A stretch of 64,000 bases of DNA from Spirochaetota bacterium. Its GTDB lineage: Bacteria > Spirochaetota > Spirochaetia > Sphaerochaetales > Sphaerochaetaceae. The notes below the pieces were generated by a model. The model saw only the letters and a list, made by a program, of their open reading frames with translations. It did not search any database and had not been told where the DNA came from. Position 1 is the first letter of the stretch. Each line of letters opens with the position of its first letter. The position numbers were made by a program, and so were the translations under genes. This document shows positions 35,891 to 43,491 of the stretch, one piece after another. The stretch covers positions 30,578 to 94,577 of the forward strand of contig JAEXDQ010000024.1 of the NCBI GenBank assembly GCA_023401595.1, read 5' to 3'.

Positions 35891-37071
35891 TCAATAGGTG
35901 TCAGGCGCGACTACTTCCACCTTTATCCATGTAACATACGTGCCGCCTATGAACGAACCGCCAAGAGAATTCAACGTCGCCTTCGTATCTGCGTCGGGAG
36001 TCACGGAGATATTCTGGAGCGCCTGAAGATTTCCGTTGCTGTCGGCCCACGATATCTGTTGCTCGGTATCCCCCGCCGAACTGCCTGTATATGCCTTCGG
36101 TGCGCTTTATCCTTGTTGTTCTTCGCCAAAGTATAGGGAATCCTGACGGCTTCGTTCTGAAGACAATAGAAATAATACCTGTCCGCCGCGTTCCCCTCGG
36201 CGTCCAAAGGAGAATATATGATCGAGGGATACTTCTTGGCTCTGTCCGCTATGGTTTTTGGGATGTTACTTGCAACGGTCAGGCTCGCGATCTGGATATC
36301 GTTGTCCGTCGTGTTGTTCGCTCCCGTCGATGTGTTGATTTTTGTCGAAGTCGTACAGAATTCCGCGAGGTTGACATAGGATACCTCCTGCTCCAGGGTG
36401 CAGGTAAGGTAGTAGCTGTCCATCGGCGTCACGCCTTTCTGATAGGATAGGGTGAAATCAGCCGTTTTCACACAGGTCACTGTGTTGCCGGCGGCATTCG
36501 TACCTGTTCCCTGGACCGTCAGGCTGAGCGTATACCGTCCGATCGGCAGTTCACCCTGATCGATCGCCATTCCGGCCGTCGTAGGGAACGCATAGATATG
36601 GAAATGGGAGACATAACCGAAGTCCGCGTACGTCAGAGGAACTCCCGGGGTTATTCTCTCGCGTGCGGTGATGGCTGTGCTGTTGTTGTTCTCCTGGTTC
36701 ATCGCGAAAAAATAGAGGTCGACGGGAATCCTCATGGTGGAGTCGTCGACGCATACGAAGGCGTCGTCTCCCGTCACCGTGATCTGGACGTTCGCGGCTT
36801 CCGTCCGCCAGTACCTGTTGTTGCCCGAGTTCCCCATTCGTGAGAAAAACAGGTCGTACCCCCCTCTCCCCGATAGGTTGCTCTTGTCAAATCCCGATTC
36901 GCAGGTGGCGACAGAGTTCGTCAGGTCTCCCGTCGGAATGACCAGCTCCTTGTTTTGCAGGTTCGAGTTGTATGCGGCGACCGGGTCCACGGGAAAATTG
37001 TCGCCGACGGCCCCGAACAAAGCGGTGAACGCGATACAGACTATGGATAATATCGATACGATTCTTTTCAT
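35891..37071 (-). pseudogene. Secreted protein of unknown function, frameshifted near the C-terminus
   Basis: An N-terminal signal peptide, MKRIVSILSIVCIAFTALFG, precedes a beta-rich, Thr/Asn/Ser-rich exported protein. The open frame runs to 36001, but its last 30 codons are arginine-rich and unlike the rest. In another frame the sequence continues sensibly as 'APKAYTGSSAGDTEQQISW' to 'GGTYVTWIKVEVVAPDTY' and stops at 35891. One base appears missing around 36102-36110. Repaired, it would have about 393 residues. It is the last of three tandem secreted-protein genes, 9 bp after the second. No family recognised. A slippage site is not evident, so a mutation or consensus error is likelier than programmed frameshifting. 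Confidence 0.75.
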
Positions 37072-37080
37072 TTTCCTTCC

Positions 37081-37659
37081 TCAAGCGGTCGTGACCGTAA
37101 TGACGAAGTTCGTTACATAGTCGATTTCCAGCGCATGAAAACCGTCCGACCATGGTTCCAGGTCGAAACCGATGAAGAAGGTGTCGCTGGATATGGTCGG
37201 AGCGCCCTGCATTTCGACATTGATAGCTTGACTTCCGGTTGAGAATGATGTTTTTGACCCGCCGACTTGCCTGATGTATGGTATGTATGGGATATCCTGG
37301 ACTTTTCCCGATGGATACATGGCTGTGTCCAACGGCGTGAACGCCGGGTGGGCCATACCGTAGGAGTCCTGACAGTCGATTGAAACCTGCCAATTGCTGT
37401 CGCTGGCGGACAATGCGACGCAAACGAGCTTGCAAACGTCGTAGTTGGACAGCCCCGCTCTGGTCAGCGTCAGGCTTTCCCCGCTTTGCGCGGCGTTCAG
37501 CGGAACCAGTTCCACTGCGAACGTGTCCGGGACAAAGCCGTATACCGTCAGGGCGTCATCCCCTCCTGTCACGGTCACCGGAACCGCGGCGGCGTTTGCG
37601 GAGAAGATCATGATACAAAGCATCGATATGAAGGTCGCGAATGTTTTCTTCATGTTCAT
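37081..37659 (-). CDS. Small secreted beta-rich protein of unknown function
   Basis: 192 residues with a signal peptide cleaved near SANA-AAVPV (residues 1-24). The mature part is Thr/Val/Ser-rich with alternating strands and ends in 'DYVTNFVITVTTA', the look of the last strand of an immunoglobulin-like or fimbrial subunit fold. The segment 'VELVPLNAAQSGESLTLTRA' resembles 'TIIPLGVAESGKSFVLDDY' of the next protein upstream, so the two are probably paralogues. Two cysteines in 'VCKLVCVAL' and one in 'IDCQDS' are present. Its ATG overlaps the upstream stop by 4 bp. No chaperone or usher gene is near. Confidence 0.75.
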   Translation of the reverse strand: MNMKKTFATFISMLCIMIFSANAAAVPVTVTGGDDALTVYGFVPDTFAVELVPLNAAQSGESLTLTRAGLSNYDVCKLVCVALSASDSNWQVSIDCQDSYGMAHPAFTPLDTAMYPSGKVQDIPYIPYIRQVGGSKTSFSTGSQAINVEMQGAPTISSDTFFIGFDLEPWSDGFHALEIDYVTNFVITVTTA

Positions 37660-38231
37660 ATCTTCGTGACCATCACTTGCAATGCCGTATGGTAGTCGTT
37701 CGCGGCTATCGCCGAAACCTGTTCCGGTAGCTTGACGTCGAGCCAGTAGCTTGCGTCAGTAGGCGCATAGGTGTTTTGCGGGACGTTCACCGTCGCCGAA
37801 TTTCCCACAAGCATGCCTGCGCCCACCTCTACCGTGGCATTGTCCCGCAGATAGGCTTCGTATGAAAACGACTGCCCCGTCGTCTGTGAATAGAACCGTG
37901 CGCCGGTCTTGTCCATGTTGTAGATGCACGAGACGGTAAGCGTCAACGGATCCGCGCTGTTTGAGGTCATGAGTATCTTTCCGACCGGCAATGTAGCGCC
38001 GAGATAGTCGTCCAGTACAAATGATTTCCCAGACTCCGCAACCCCCAATGGGATGATGGTGAGCGTCTCCTCGTTCTCAGGACGTGCTTGGACGGATATT
38101 GTCTGGTTCAGTGGCAAATCCCGGCCTTCCGTGATGAACTGCGAGAAAGCCGGTACAACCGTCACCACGCAAAGCAGGAAGAGAGCAAGTAATCTTTTTG
38201 CCCCGCTTGCATGAATAAAGCTTTCTTTCAT
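37656..38231 (-). CDS. Small secreted beta-rich protein of unknown function
   Basis: 191 residues, first of the three-gene locus. A signal peptide (about residues 1-30, ending VVPAFS) is followed by a Thr/Ser/Val-rich mature domain. It contains 'LTIIPLGVAESGKSFVLDDY' and 'ILMTSNSADPLTLTVSC' and ends 'NDYHTALQVMVTKI', parallel to the end of its neighbour. This suggests a repeated beta-sandwich domain exposed on the surface or forming a fibre. It is translationally coupled to the next gene (ATGA overlap). No database family recognised. The upstream 38232-38865 gap separates it from the divergent phosphatase gene. Confidence 0.75.
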   Translation of the reverse strand: MKESFIHASGAKRLLALFLLCVVTVVPAFSQFITEGRDLPLNQTISVQARPENEETLTIIPLGVAESGKSFVLDDYLGATLPVGKILMTSNSADPLTLTVSCIYNMDKTGARFYSQTTGQSFSYEAYLRDNATVEVGAGMLVGNSATVNVPQNTYAPTDASYWLDVKLPEQVSAIAANDYHTALQVMVTKI

Positions 38232-38865
38232 AGAAATGTTTCCCTTAGTACAAAAGGTAACTATTGAGCTTCATTCTGTCAAGTGTTCTTTACGTAGGAA
38301 TATAGACAAGAATATGGATGAAATATGGAAGCGTTCGCTCAGGTTTGCGGCGGAAAACTCGCCTGTCAGGAGAAGAAGCCCTGTCCGTCCTTCCGCCTTC
38401 TGCGTTGATGGTTTCTATCCGATTCATAATATCGCGGACGATGATGAAGAAAAATGTTCATCGGTATGTGCGTATTTTATGGTAGAGGGTGATTTCAACG
38501 CCGGCGGGTTCAGGCGTGTGCCACGGATGAAAGTCAAAAATAATGTAAAAATAGCAAATCCATGATATTTCTGATAACGGCAAGTGCAGGATTTTTCATC
38601 GTAAGGTGCTGCATTTTGACGTAGCCGTTTGTTGGAAACGATGTTCGTTTTGTATAATGATTCCTTTTGCTATAAAGAATTACATATTGACAAAAACTGT
38701 TTTGTTCCACTAGTATGCTTATTCAAAATACCCAGCGCTCAACGGTTGCTTGGTCTGTACCTGTGGAAGGGATGGTACACATCGCTTTGTCCGTTTCGGA
38801 AATGTCGGTCCGGGGAGCCCCGTCGTCGTCCCGAAACGTTTGTCGTAAGTCTCCAGGAGGGAGCT
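38232..38865. other. Intergenic region between divergent secreted-protein locus and phosphatase gene
   Basis: 634 bp. A 109-codon frame (38236-38565) has no ribosome site or family resemblance and is not called. The part after 38570 is AT-rich and holds the phosphatase promoter. The promoter of the secreted-protein locus (minus strand) must also be here, but was not pinned down. Confidence 0.45.
38687..38716 (+). promoter_or_regulatory. Predicted promoter of the lipoprotein phosphatase gene
   Basis: TTGACA (38687-38692), an 18-bp spacer and TAGTAT (38711-38716). It would give a leader of about 140 bases before the ATG at 38866. A second TATAAT-like box at 38652-38657 lies upstream. Confidence 0.5.
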
Positions 38866-40032
38866 ATGAAGAATCGGATTGTACTCATTCTAGCATGCAT
38901 GATCGCCGGGATATGTCTGGTGTTCTCTTCATGCGCCAGTACCGTTGTTTCCGCGCAAACTACGGAAGGGGTCGGGATGGCGGCCGTCTCTGAAAGTGTA
39001 GTCGAGGTCGCGCAGACATCGGCGGTCTCGCTCAGCGGTCATTTTACAAATACCAGCAAGTATGGGAACATCGATACGGACATTTCCGCGCAGGCTATGT
39101 TCGACGCAGGCTTCGCCCTCGGCGATATCTGCACCATCACAGTAAAGGATGTCTCCTATGAGGCTCCGTTCGTCAATTCCTATGGCGATGTAGAACCGGG
39201 CAACTATCTGTTCCATCCGCATCATGACTGGATTGAGTTCGCTATCTGCAACGGCAACTATTCCAAGACGCATGGTTTTGTGGAAGGCGATGTTGTCACG
39301 ATCACGATGAAGGAGAAGGCCGGGTATCTGACGCAATTCGAAATCCGTAATATCGTGAAGAGCGAGAACCTCGGAGACTATGCCTCCGACTCAATTTTCG
39401 CCAACGTCCGTCCCGTCCAGCTCGGTTCCATCGGTTTCCACAAGCTATATCGCTCCTGCAATCCTATTCTCGCCGATGCCAGAGGTCCGTATGCCGCCGG
39501 TTTGCTCGCCGACATGGGAATCAAGACGATCGTCAACCTCGCAGACAAGCAGGAGAACCTTGCTCCGATGGCCGAAGTCGCCCCCAATGCCGAATGGTAT
39601 GCGCAGGTTGTCGCCGAGGGGAACGCCATCGGTCTCGACATGGGAATCGCGTTCTTTGATCCTGTGTTCATCGCCCAACTGAAGGAAGCTTTGGTATTCA
39701 TGGTCGAGCATGAAGGGCCGTATCTGTTCCACTGCAACGAAGGCCGCGACCGTGCCGGATACTTGGCCGCGTTGCTGGAGGCGTTGATGGGCGCGTCTAT
39801 CGATGAAATCTACGCGGACTACATGACCAGCTTCGACAACTATTTCGGTATCAAGGAGGGAACCGCCAAGTACGACGCTTACAAGCAGATCCAGATAGAC
39901 CAGCTGGCGACCGTCAACGGTGGCGTGCCTGTCACGAACGAGACCGCTGCGGCTGCTGTGGAGAAATATTTCATAGGGACCGTCGGCTTGACCGTCGAGC
40001 AAGTCGCCCGATTGAAAGCCAATCTTCTTTAG
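38866..40032 (+). CDS. Lipoprotein tyrosine/dual-specificity phosphatase with an unusual N-terminal domain
   Basis: A 388-residue exported lipoprotein: signal MKNRIVLILACMIAG and onward with lipobox 'VFSSC' (Cys about 23). Residues about 55-175 form a domain with 'GDICTITVKDVSYEAPFVNSY' and 'GFVEGDVVTITMKEK', resembling the C-terminal barrel of SAM hydroxide adenosyltransferases. The catalytic domain follows with 'FANVRPVQLGSI', 'ILADARGPYAAGLLADMGIK' and the P-loop HCNEGRDRAGY, a CX5R site that looks active. It may dephosphorylate inositol phosphates or proteins outside the cytoplasm. Start ATG has AGGAGGGAG; the longer frame to 38629 is rejected. A terminator follows. Confidence 0.88.
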   Translation: MKNRIVLILACMIAGICLVFSSCASTVVSAQTTEGVGMAAVSESVVEVAQTSAVSLSGHFTNTSKYGNIDTDISAQAMFDAGFALGDICTITVKDVSYEAPFVNSYGDVEPGNYLFHPHHDWIEFAICNGNYSKTHGFVEGDVVTITMKEKAGYLTQFEIRNIVKSENLGDYASDSIFANVRPVQLGSIGFHKLYRSCNPILADARGPYAAGLLADMGIKTIVNLADKQENLAPMAEVAPNAEWYAQVVAEGNAIGLDMGIAFFDPVFIAQLKEALVFMVEHEGPYLFHCNEGRDRAGYLAALLEALMGASIDEIYADYMTSFDNYFGIKEGTAKYDAYKQIQIDQLATVNGGVPVTNETAAAAVEKYFIGTVGLTVEQVARLKANLL

Positions 40033-40073
40033 CCCCTGAAATACTGCGCTGATTTTTATCAGCTTTGTATCGT

Positions 40074-40108
40074 CGGCCGTCCTCCGTCCATTGGGGGACG
40101 GCCGTTTT
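40074..40108 (+). terminator. Intrinsic terminator of the phosphatase gene
   Basis: Stem CGGCCGTCC (40074-40082) and GGACGGCCG (40096-40104), a 13-base loop, then TTTT. It lies about 40 bp after the stop codon. Confidence 0.85.
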
Positions 40109-40368
40109 GTCATTGTCCGGTCGTTTCGCAGGTTCTGCTTATCCTGGCTGGGATGCAGCGGCGGGGTAGGACATGGGCGACAGCTCGCGCACGGAAGACG
40201 CATTCCTGGTTCATAGGGCGTAGCGGAAATGGGTGGGCGTCGGGTGACATTTCCTCTGAGCACCGCTGATTACCGCCGTAGCATTGAATGGATGCATGAC
40301 ATTCTGAGAGGGTTTGTATTCCGAATACGCGCAGCAGGGACGAAACCTGAAAAAAAATAAAAAAATTT

Positions 40369-40402
40369 TATGTTCGTTTTAACCTTCATTTATGTTCAGT
40401 TG
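40369..40402 (+). promoter_or_regulatory. Two direct DeoR/GlpR-type half-sites
   Basis: TATGTTCGTTTT (40369-40380) and TATGTTCAGTTG (40391-40402) are spaced 22 bp apart, two helical turns. The word resembles DeoR/GlpR-family operator half-sites (TATGTTCGAT). A matching inverted copy lies at 40703-40712. Binding by the adjacent DeoR-type protein is inferred. Confidence 0.5.
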
Positions 40403-40702
40403 ATTGAATTCAAACACCAATCCCTTTTCATGGCTTGTTGTTTCTTTGCATAGATACGTATTTTGGAATTTTCTTCGACATTAATCAAATTAATATTTAA
40501 TTCTTTTTTTTATAGGTTGTTATACATATTTTTTGCAAATCGACTATCATTCATTTTGTTAATATGCAACAAAATTGCAACATGTTTGAACTTATGTGAG
40601 AAATGTAATTCCTTGGTGCAACTCATCCGTTGCAAGCGGGTCGCCGCACTATTGACAATTGGTATTCGATGGAGAAATAGTATGCGCATATTTTTGTTAG
40701 TT

Positions 40703-40712
40703 ATCGAACATA
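40703..40712 (-). promoter_or_regulatory. DeoR/GlpR-type half-site before the regulator gene
   Basis: ATCGAACATA, the reverse complement of TATGTTCGAT, lies 22 bp before the DeoR-type start codon and just after the possible promoter. Together with the two copies at 40369-40402 it could support repression by DNA looping. Confidence 0.5.
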
Positions 40713-40733
40713 GGCGATCGAGAGAGGCGGCAT

Positions 40734-41489
40734 ATGAATGAACGGCAGCAAAACATCCTGATGCTTTTGGAACATGATGGTTTTGCCTCCGTTTGCGATC
40801 TCGCATCCCGGTTGCAGGTCTCCGAAATGACTATCCGACGGGATTTCCAGTTGTTTGAGGAAAAGGCTTTGGTCAGGAGAGTCCATGGCGGAGCCATGAT
40901 TGTCAACAAATGCATTCAGGAACCACAATTTGAACTTCGCGAATCGAGCTTCATAGAAGAGAAGCAGCAAGTCGCGAAACTTGCCGCGACGGTAGTTCGG
41001 GAAGGAACTACCATCGCACTTGACAGTGGCACGACAGCTTTGAAACTGGTGAAATACCTCACTGATGTCGAGGGACTCACCATCATTACATCGAATATCC
41101 GTGTCATCAATTTCTGTCTTGACTACAGCAACCTGCAAGTAATCGTTCCCGGCGGAATGCTCCGTCCAGGAGAAGGCTCGCTTGTGGGCAACTACACCCT
41201 TGAGTTCCTCAAAAACATCCATGTCGATCAGTTTTTCATGGGGGTAGGGGGAATCGACAACAAAGTGGGTGTGACCGAATATAATGCGGAAGACGCGGCA
41301 GTGAAGAAGATACTGGTGGAAAACTCCCGCCAGGTCATCGCGCTGGCCGATTCAACGAAGTTCAACAAAATAACGTTCGCGAAGATATGCGACTTGGATT
41401 CCCTGGATGTCGTCGTGACAAACACGAAAGTTCCTGATAATTTTCGGGATGTGTTCCAGCAGCACGGAATTACAGTGATCCAGCCGTAG
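40734..41489 (+). CDS. DeoR/GlpR-family transcriptional regulator
   Basis: A 251-residue repressor, first gene of the operon. The winged helix is at the N-terminus: 'RQQNILMLLEHDGFASVCDL', then 'ASRLQVSEMTIRRDFQLFEE' and 'KALVRRVHGGA'. The DeoRC sugar-phosphate-binding domain follows ('GTTIALDSGTTALKLVKYL', 'LTIITSNIRVINF', 'VVPGGMLRPGEGSLVGNYT' region, 'MGVGGIDNKVGVTEYN', 'VIALADSTKFNKITF'). DeoR-type proteins are released by phosphorylated sugars, which fits the FGGY kinase at the operon's end. Confidence 0.94.
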   Translation: MNERQQNILMLLEHDGFASVCDLASRLQVSEMTIRRDFQLFEEKALVRRVHGGAMIVNKCIQEPQFELRESSFIEEKQQVAKLAATVVREGTTIALDSGTTALKLVKYLTDVEGLTIITSNIRVINFCLDYSNLQVIVPGGMLRPGEGSLVGNYTLEFLKNIHVDQFFMGVGGIDNKVGVTEYNAEDAAVKKILVENSRQVIALADSTKFNKITFAKICDLDSLDVVVTNTKVPDNFRDVFQQHGITVIQP

Positions 41490-41514
41490 TCTTCCAGCGG
41501 ACGCTGGAGGCGGT

Positions 41515-42327
41515 ATGAGCAAGAAATGGTTGAAAGAGGTGTATGGCAGCGACAAGCCGATTGTCGCCATGTGCCATCTGGACCCTCTTCCCGGCGATCC
41601 AAAATATGATCCCGACAAAGGCATGTCCTGGGTACTCGACAGGGCGGTGGCAAATTTGAAAGCGTTGCAGGACGGTGGTGTAGACGCCGTCATGTTCTCC
41701 AACGAATTCAGTCTTCCGTACTTGACGAAAGTCGAGGCTATCACGACGGCCGCCATGGGACGTATCATCGGCGAAATCAAATCGGAAATCAGGATTCCAT
41801 ATGGAGTGAACGTGTTGTGGGACGCGACCGCGAGCGTGGAGCTTGCCGTCGTGACCGGCGCTTCCTTCGTCCGTGAGATTTTCAGCGGCGTCTATGCCAG
41901 TGATTTCGGTCTGTGGGATACTGATTGCGGTACCGTCGCCAGGAGACGGAACGCCATCGGCGGCAATGGTGTCAGGCTGATGTTCAATATCTATCCTGAG
42001 GCGAGCGTATATCTGGGGGATAGGGATATCGCCGATATCGCGAAGACGACGGTATTTAACCATCAACCGGACGTGCTGTGTGTCTCTGGAAGAACCGCGG
42101 GAGCCGAGACATCGGAAGATCTGTTGAGAAGGGTCGTGGATGTCGTACCGTCCACTCCCGTGTTCGCAAATACAGGTTGCAATGCCAACAATATCGTAGA
42201 AAAGCTCAAGGTCGCCGATGGCGCTGTCGTGGGTTCCACATTCAAGCGGAACGGAGACTTTTTCGATATGGTCGATCAGGATAAGGTTTCGCGATTCATG
42301 GATGTCGTTCGGACATTCAGAAAATAA
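41515..42327 (+). CDS. BtpA/SgcQ-family TIM-barrel protein
   Basis: 270 residues of the BtpA/SgcQ family, a TIM barrel of uncertain reaction. Family features are 'PIVAMCHLDPLPGDPKYD' (about 16-33), 'LQDGGVDAVMFSNEFSLPY', 'PYGVNVLWDATASVELAV', 'FVREIFSGVYASDFG' and the phosphate-binding-like 'VFANTGCNANNIVEKLKVAD', then 'GAVVGSTFKRNG'. The last two segments look like the phosphate site of a phospho-sugar enzyme. It starts 25 bp after the regulator and precedes the binding protein, so it belongs to this catabolic operon and may act on the phosphorylated product of the kinase. A catalytic role is inference. Confidence 0.9.
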   Translation: MSKKWLKEVYGSDKPIVAMCHLDPLPGDPKYDPDKGMSWVLDRAVANLKALQDGGVDAVMFSNEFSLPYLTKVEAITTAAMGRIIGEIKSEIRIPYGVNVLWDATASVELAVVTGASFVREIFSGVYASDFGLWDTDCGTVARRRNAIGGNGVRLMFNIYPEASVYLGDRDIADIAKTTVFNHQPDVLCVSGRTAGAETSEDLLRRVVDVVPSTPVFANTGCNANNIVEKLKVADGAVVGSTFKRNGDFFDMVDQDKVSRFMDVVRTFRK

Positions 42328-42347
42328 ATCACAAGGAGAGAGATGAA

Positions 42348-43412
42348 ATGAACAAAAAGTTCAGTTGTTTGCTGGTAGTGTTTCTCATCGCTTCCATGAC
42401 ACTGTTCGCCGGTGGAGCGAAGGAGAGTCGTGCTGCTTCCGTAGAAAAGGAACTGACTACCGTGGCCGTAGTTCTTCCGAGTCCGCTCGGAGACCGTTCA
42501 TTCTGCGACAGCGCCGCCCTCGGTGTGAACCGCGCCAACGCCGAACTTCCCGTGAAGGTCGACCTGATCGAGACTCAGGGCGTCCATGAACACGAGACTG
42601 CCATGCGCAGTGCGATCAACAAGGGGTATGACTTGATCATGGGCGTCGGACTTGATACCCAGATGATGCTGGATCTGGCCAATGAATACCCTGATCAGGC
42701 GTTCGCGTCTCCCAGCGAGCTGTACGCCGATTCCTTGCCTGACAACTTGGCGTCCCTGTTGATCAATGTCAACAAGTCAAGCTTCCTCGCCGGTGTCGCG
42801 GTTGGATTGTTGACCCAGACCGACAAAGTCGGCGCTGTCTGTGGCGGCGATGCTCCTGGGATCAATCAGTTCTACTATGGCTTTAAGCAGGGCGTTCTCG
42901 CCGTCAACCCCGATTGCAAGGTCTACGTGAACTACCTTGGTTTTGATTTCTCCAACCCAACCCTTGGAAAGGAGAGCGCCATCGCCTTGTTCGACGAGGG
43001 GTGCGACATCCTCTACCAGGTCTGCGGGTTGTCTGGGGAAGGCGTTCTTGCCGCCGCCGCTGAACGTGGGTTGTATGCCATCGGCGTCGATAATGTGCAG
43101 GATGAATTCTATCCTGGAACCATCATCACCTCAGTCATCAAGCGCGTTGACAACAGCACGTACGATTTGATTTCGGAATATGTCAGCGGCACGTTCAAGG
43201 GCGGTTTCCGGACGTTGGATCTGGAAGATGGCGCGACAGGTCTGTCCTGGGATACCGGCGTGACGACTTTCGCTGACAAAGGTCCCGCGGCTATGGTTGC
43301 CAAGCTTCCTGAAATCCGTGCGACCGTCGAGGATTATCGGGCGAAGATTCTCAGTGGGGAATACAAGGTCTATGACGCTTTGACAGAATCTCTTTGGGAT
43401 TCCCTCAAGTAG
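42348..43412 (+). CDS. BMP-family substrate-binding protein of an ABC importer
   Basis: 354 residues; the periplasmic receptor of the nucleoside-type importer encoded next. The signal peptide (residues about 1-21, ending LFA-GGAKE) lacks a lipobox cysteine at the cleavage site. The Bmp/PnrA-like fold shows 'VVLPSPLGDRSFCDSAALGV', 'GYDLIMGVGLDTQMMLDLA', 'SSFLAGVAVGLLTQTDKVGA' and 'LYAIGVDNVQDEFYPGTI'. The first motif, 'LGDRSFCDSAALG', is the usual BMP ligand loop. Relatives bind purine or pyrimidine nucleosides, and a few bind sugars or AI-2-like ligands. Confidence 0.93.
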   Translation: MNKKFSCLLVVFLIASMTLFAGGAKESRAASVEKELTTVAVVLPSPLGDRSFCDSAALGVNRANAELPVKVDLIETQGVHEHETAMRSAINKGYDLIMGVGLDTQMMLDLANEYPDQAFASPSELYADSLPDNLASLLINVNKSSFLAGVAVGLLTQTDKVGAVCGGDAPGINQFYYGFKQGVLAVNPDCKVYVNYLGFDFSNPTLGKESAIALFDEGCDILYQVCGLSGEGVLAAAAERGLYAIGVDNVQDEFYPGTIITSVIKRVDNSTYDLISEYVSGTFKGGFRTLDLEDGATGLSWDTGVTTFADKGPAAMVAKLPEIRATVEDYRAKILSGEYKVYDALTESLWDSLK

Positions 43413-43491
43413 CATAGGCATTCTGATTCGGTGATTCCGTTCCCGGTGTCGCGACGGCCCGGGGATGGAATTCGTTCCAAGGGAGCAACGC

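Larger units (their letters stand above)
40109..40733. other. Regulatory region of the BMP/SgcQ operon
   Basis: The left part (to about 40330) is GC-rich and featureless. The right part (40340-40720) is very AT-rich and has no credible gene. TTGACA at 40652-40657 with AATAGT at 40676-40681 (18-bp spacer) is a possible but imperfect promoter. The three DeoR-type motifs are given separately. Confidence 0.5.

Noticed and set aside
38236..38565. 109-codon plus-strand frame in the gap before the phosphatase gene
   Set aside because: No ribosome site, no signal or domain, and biased composition; likely chance.
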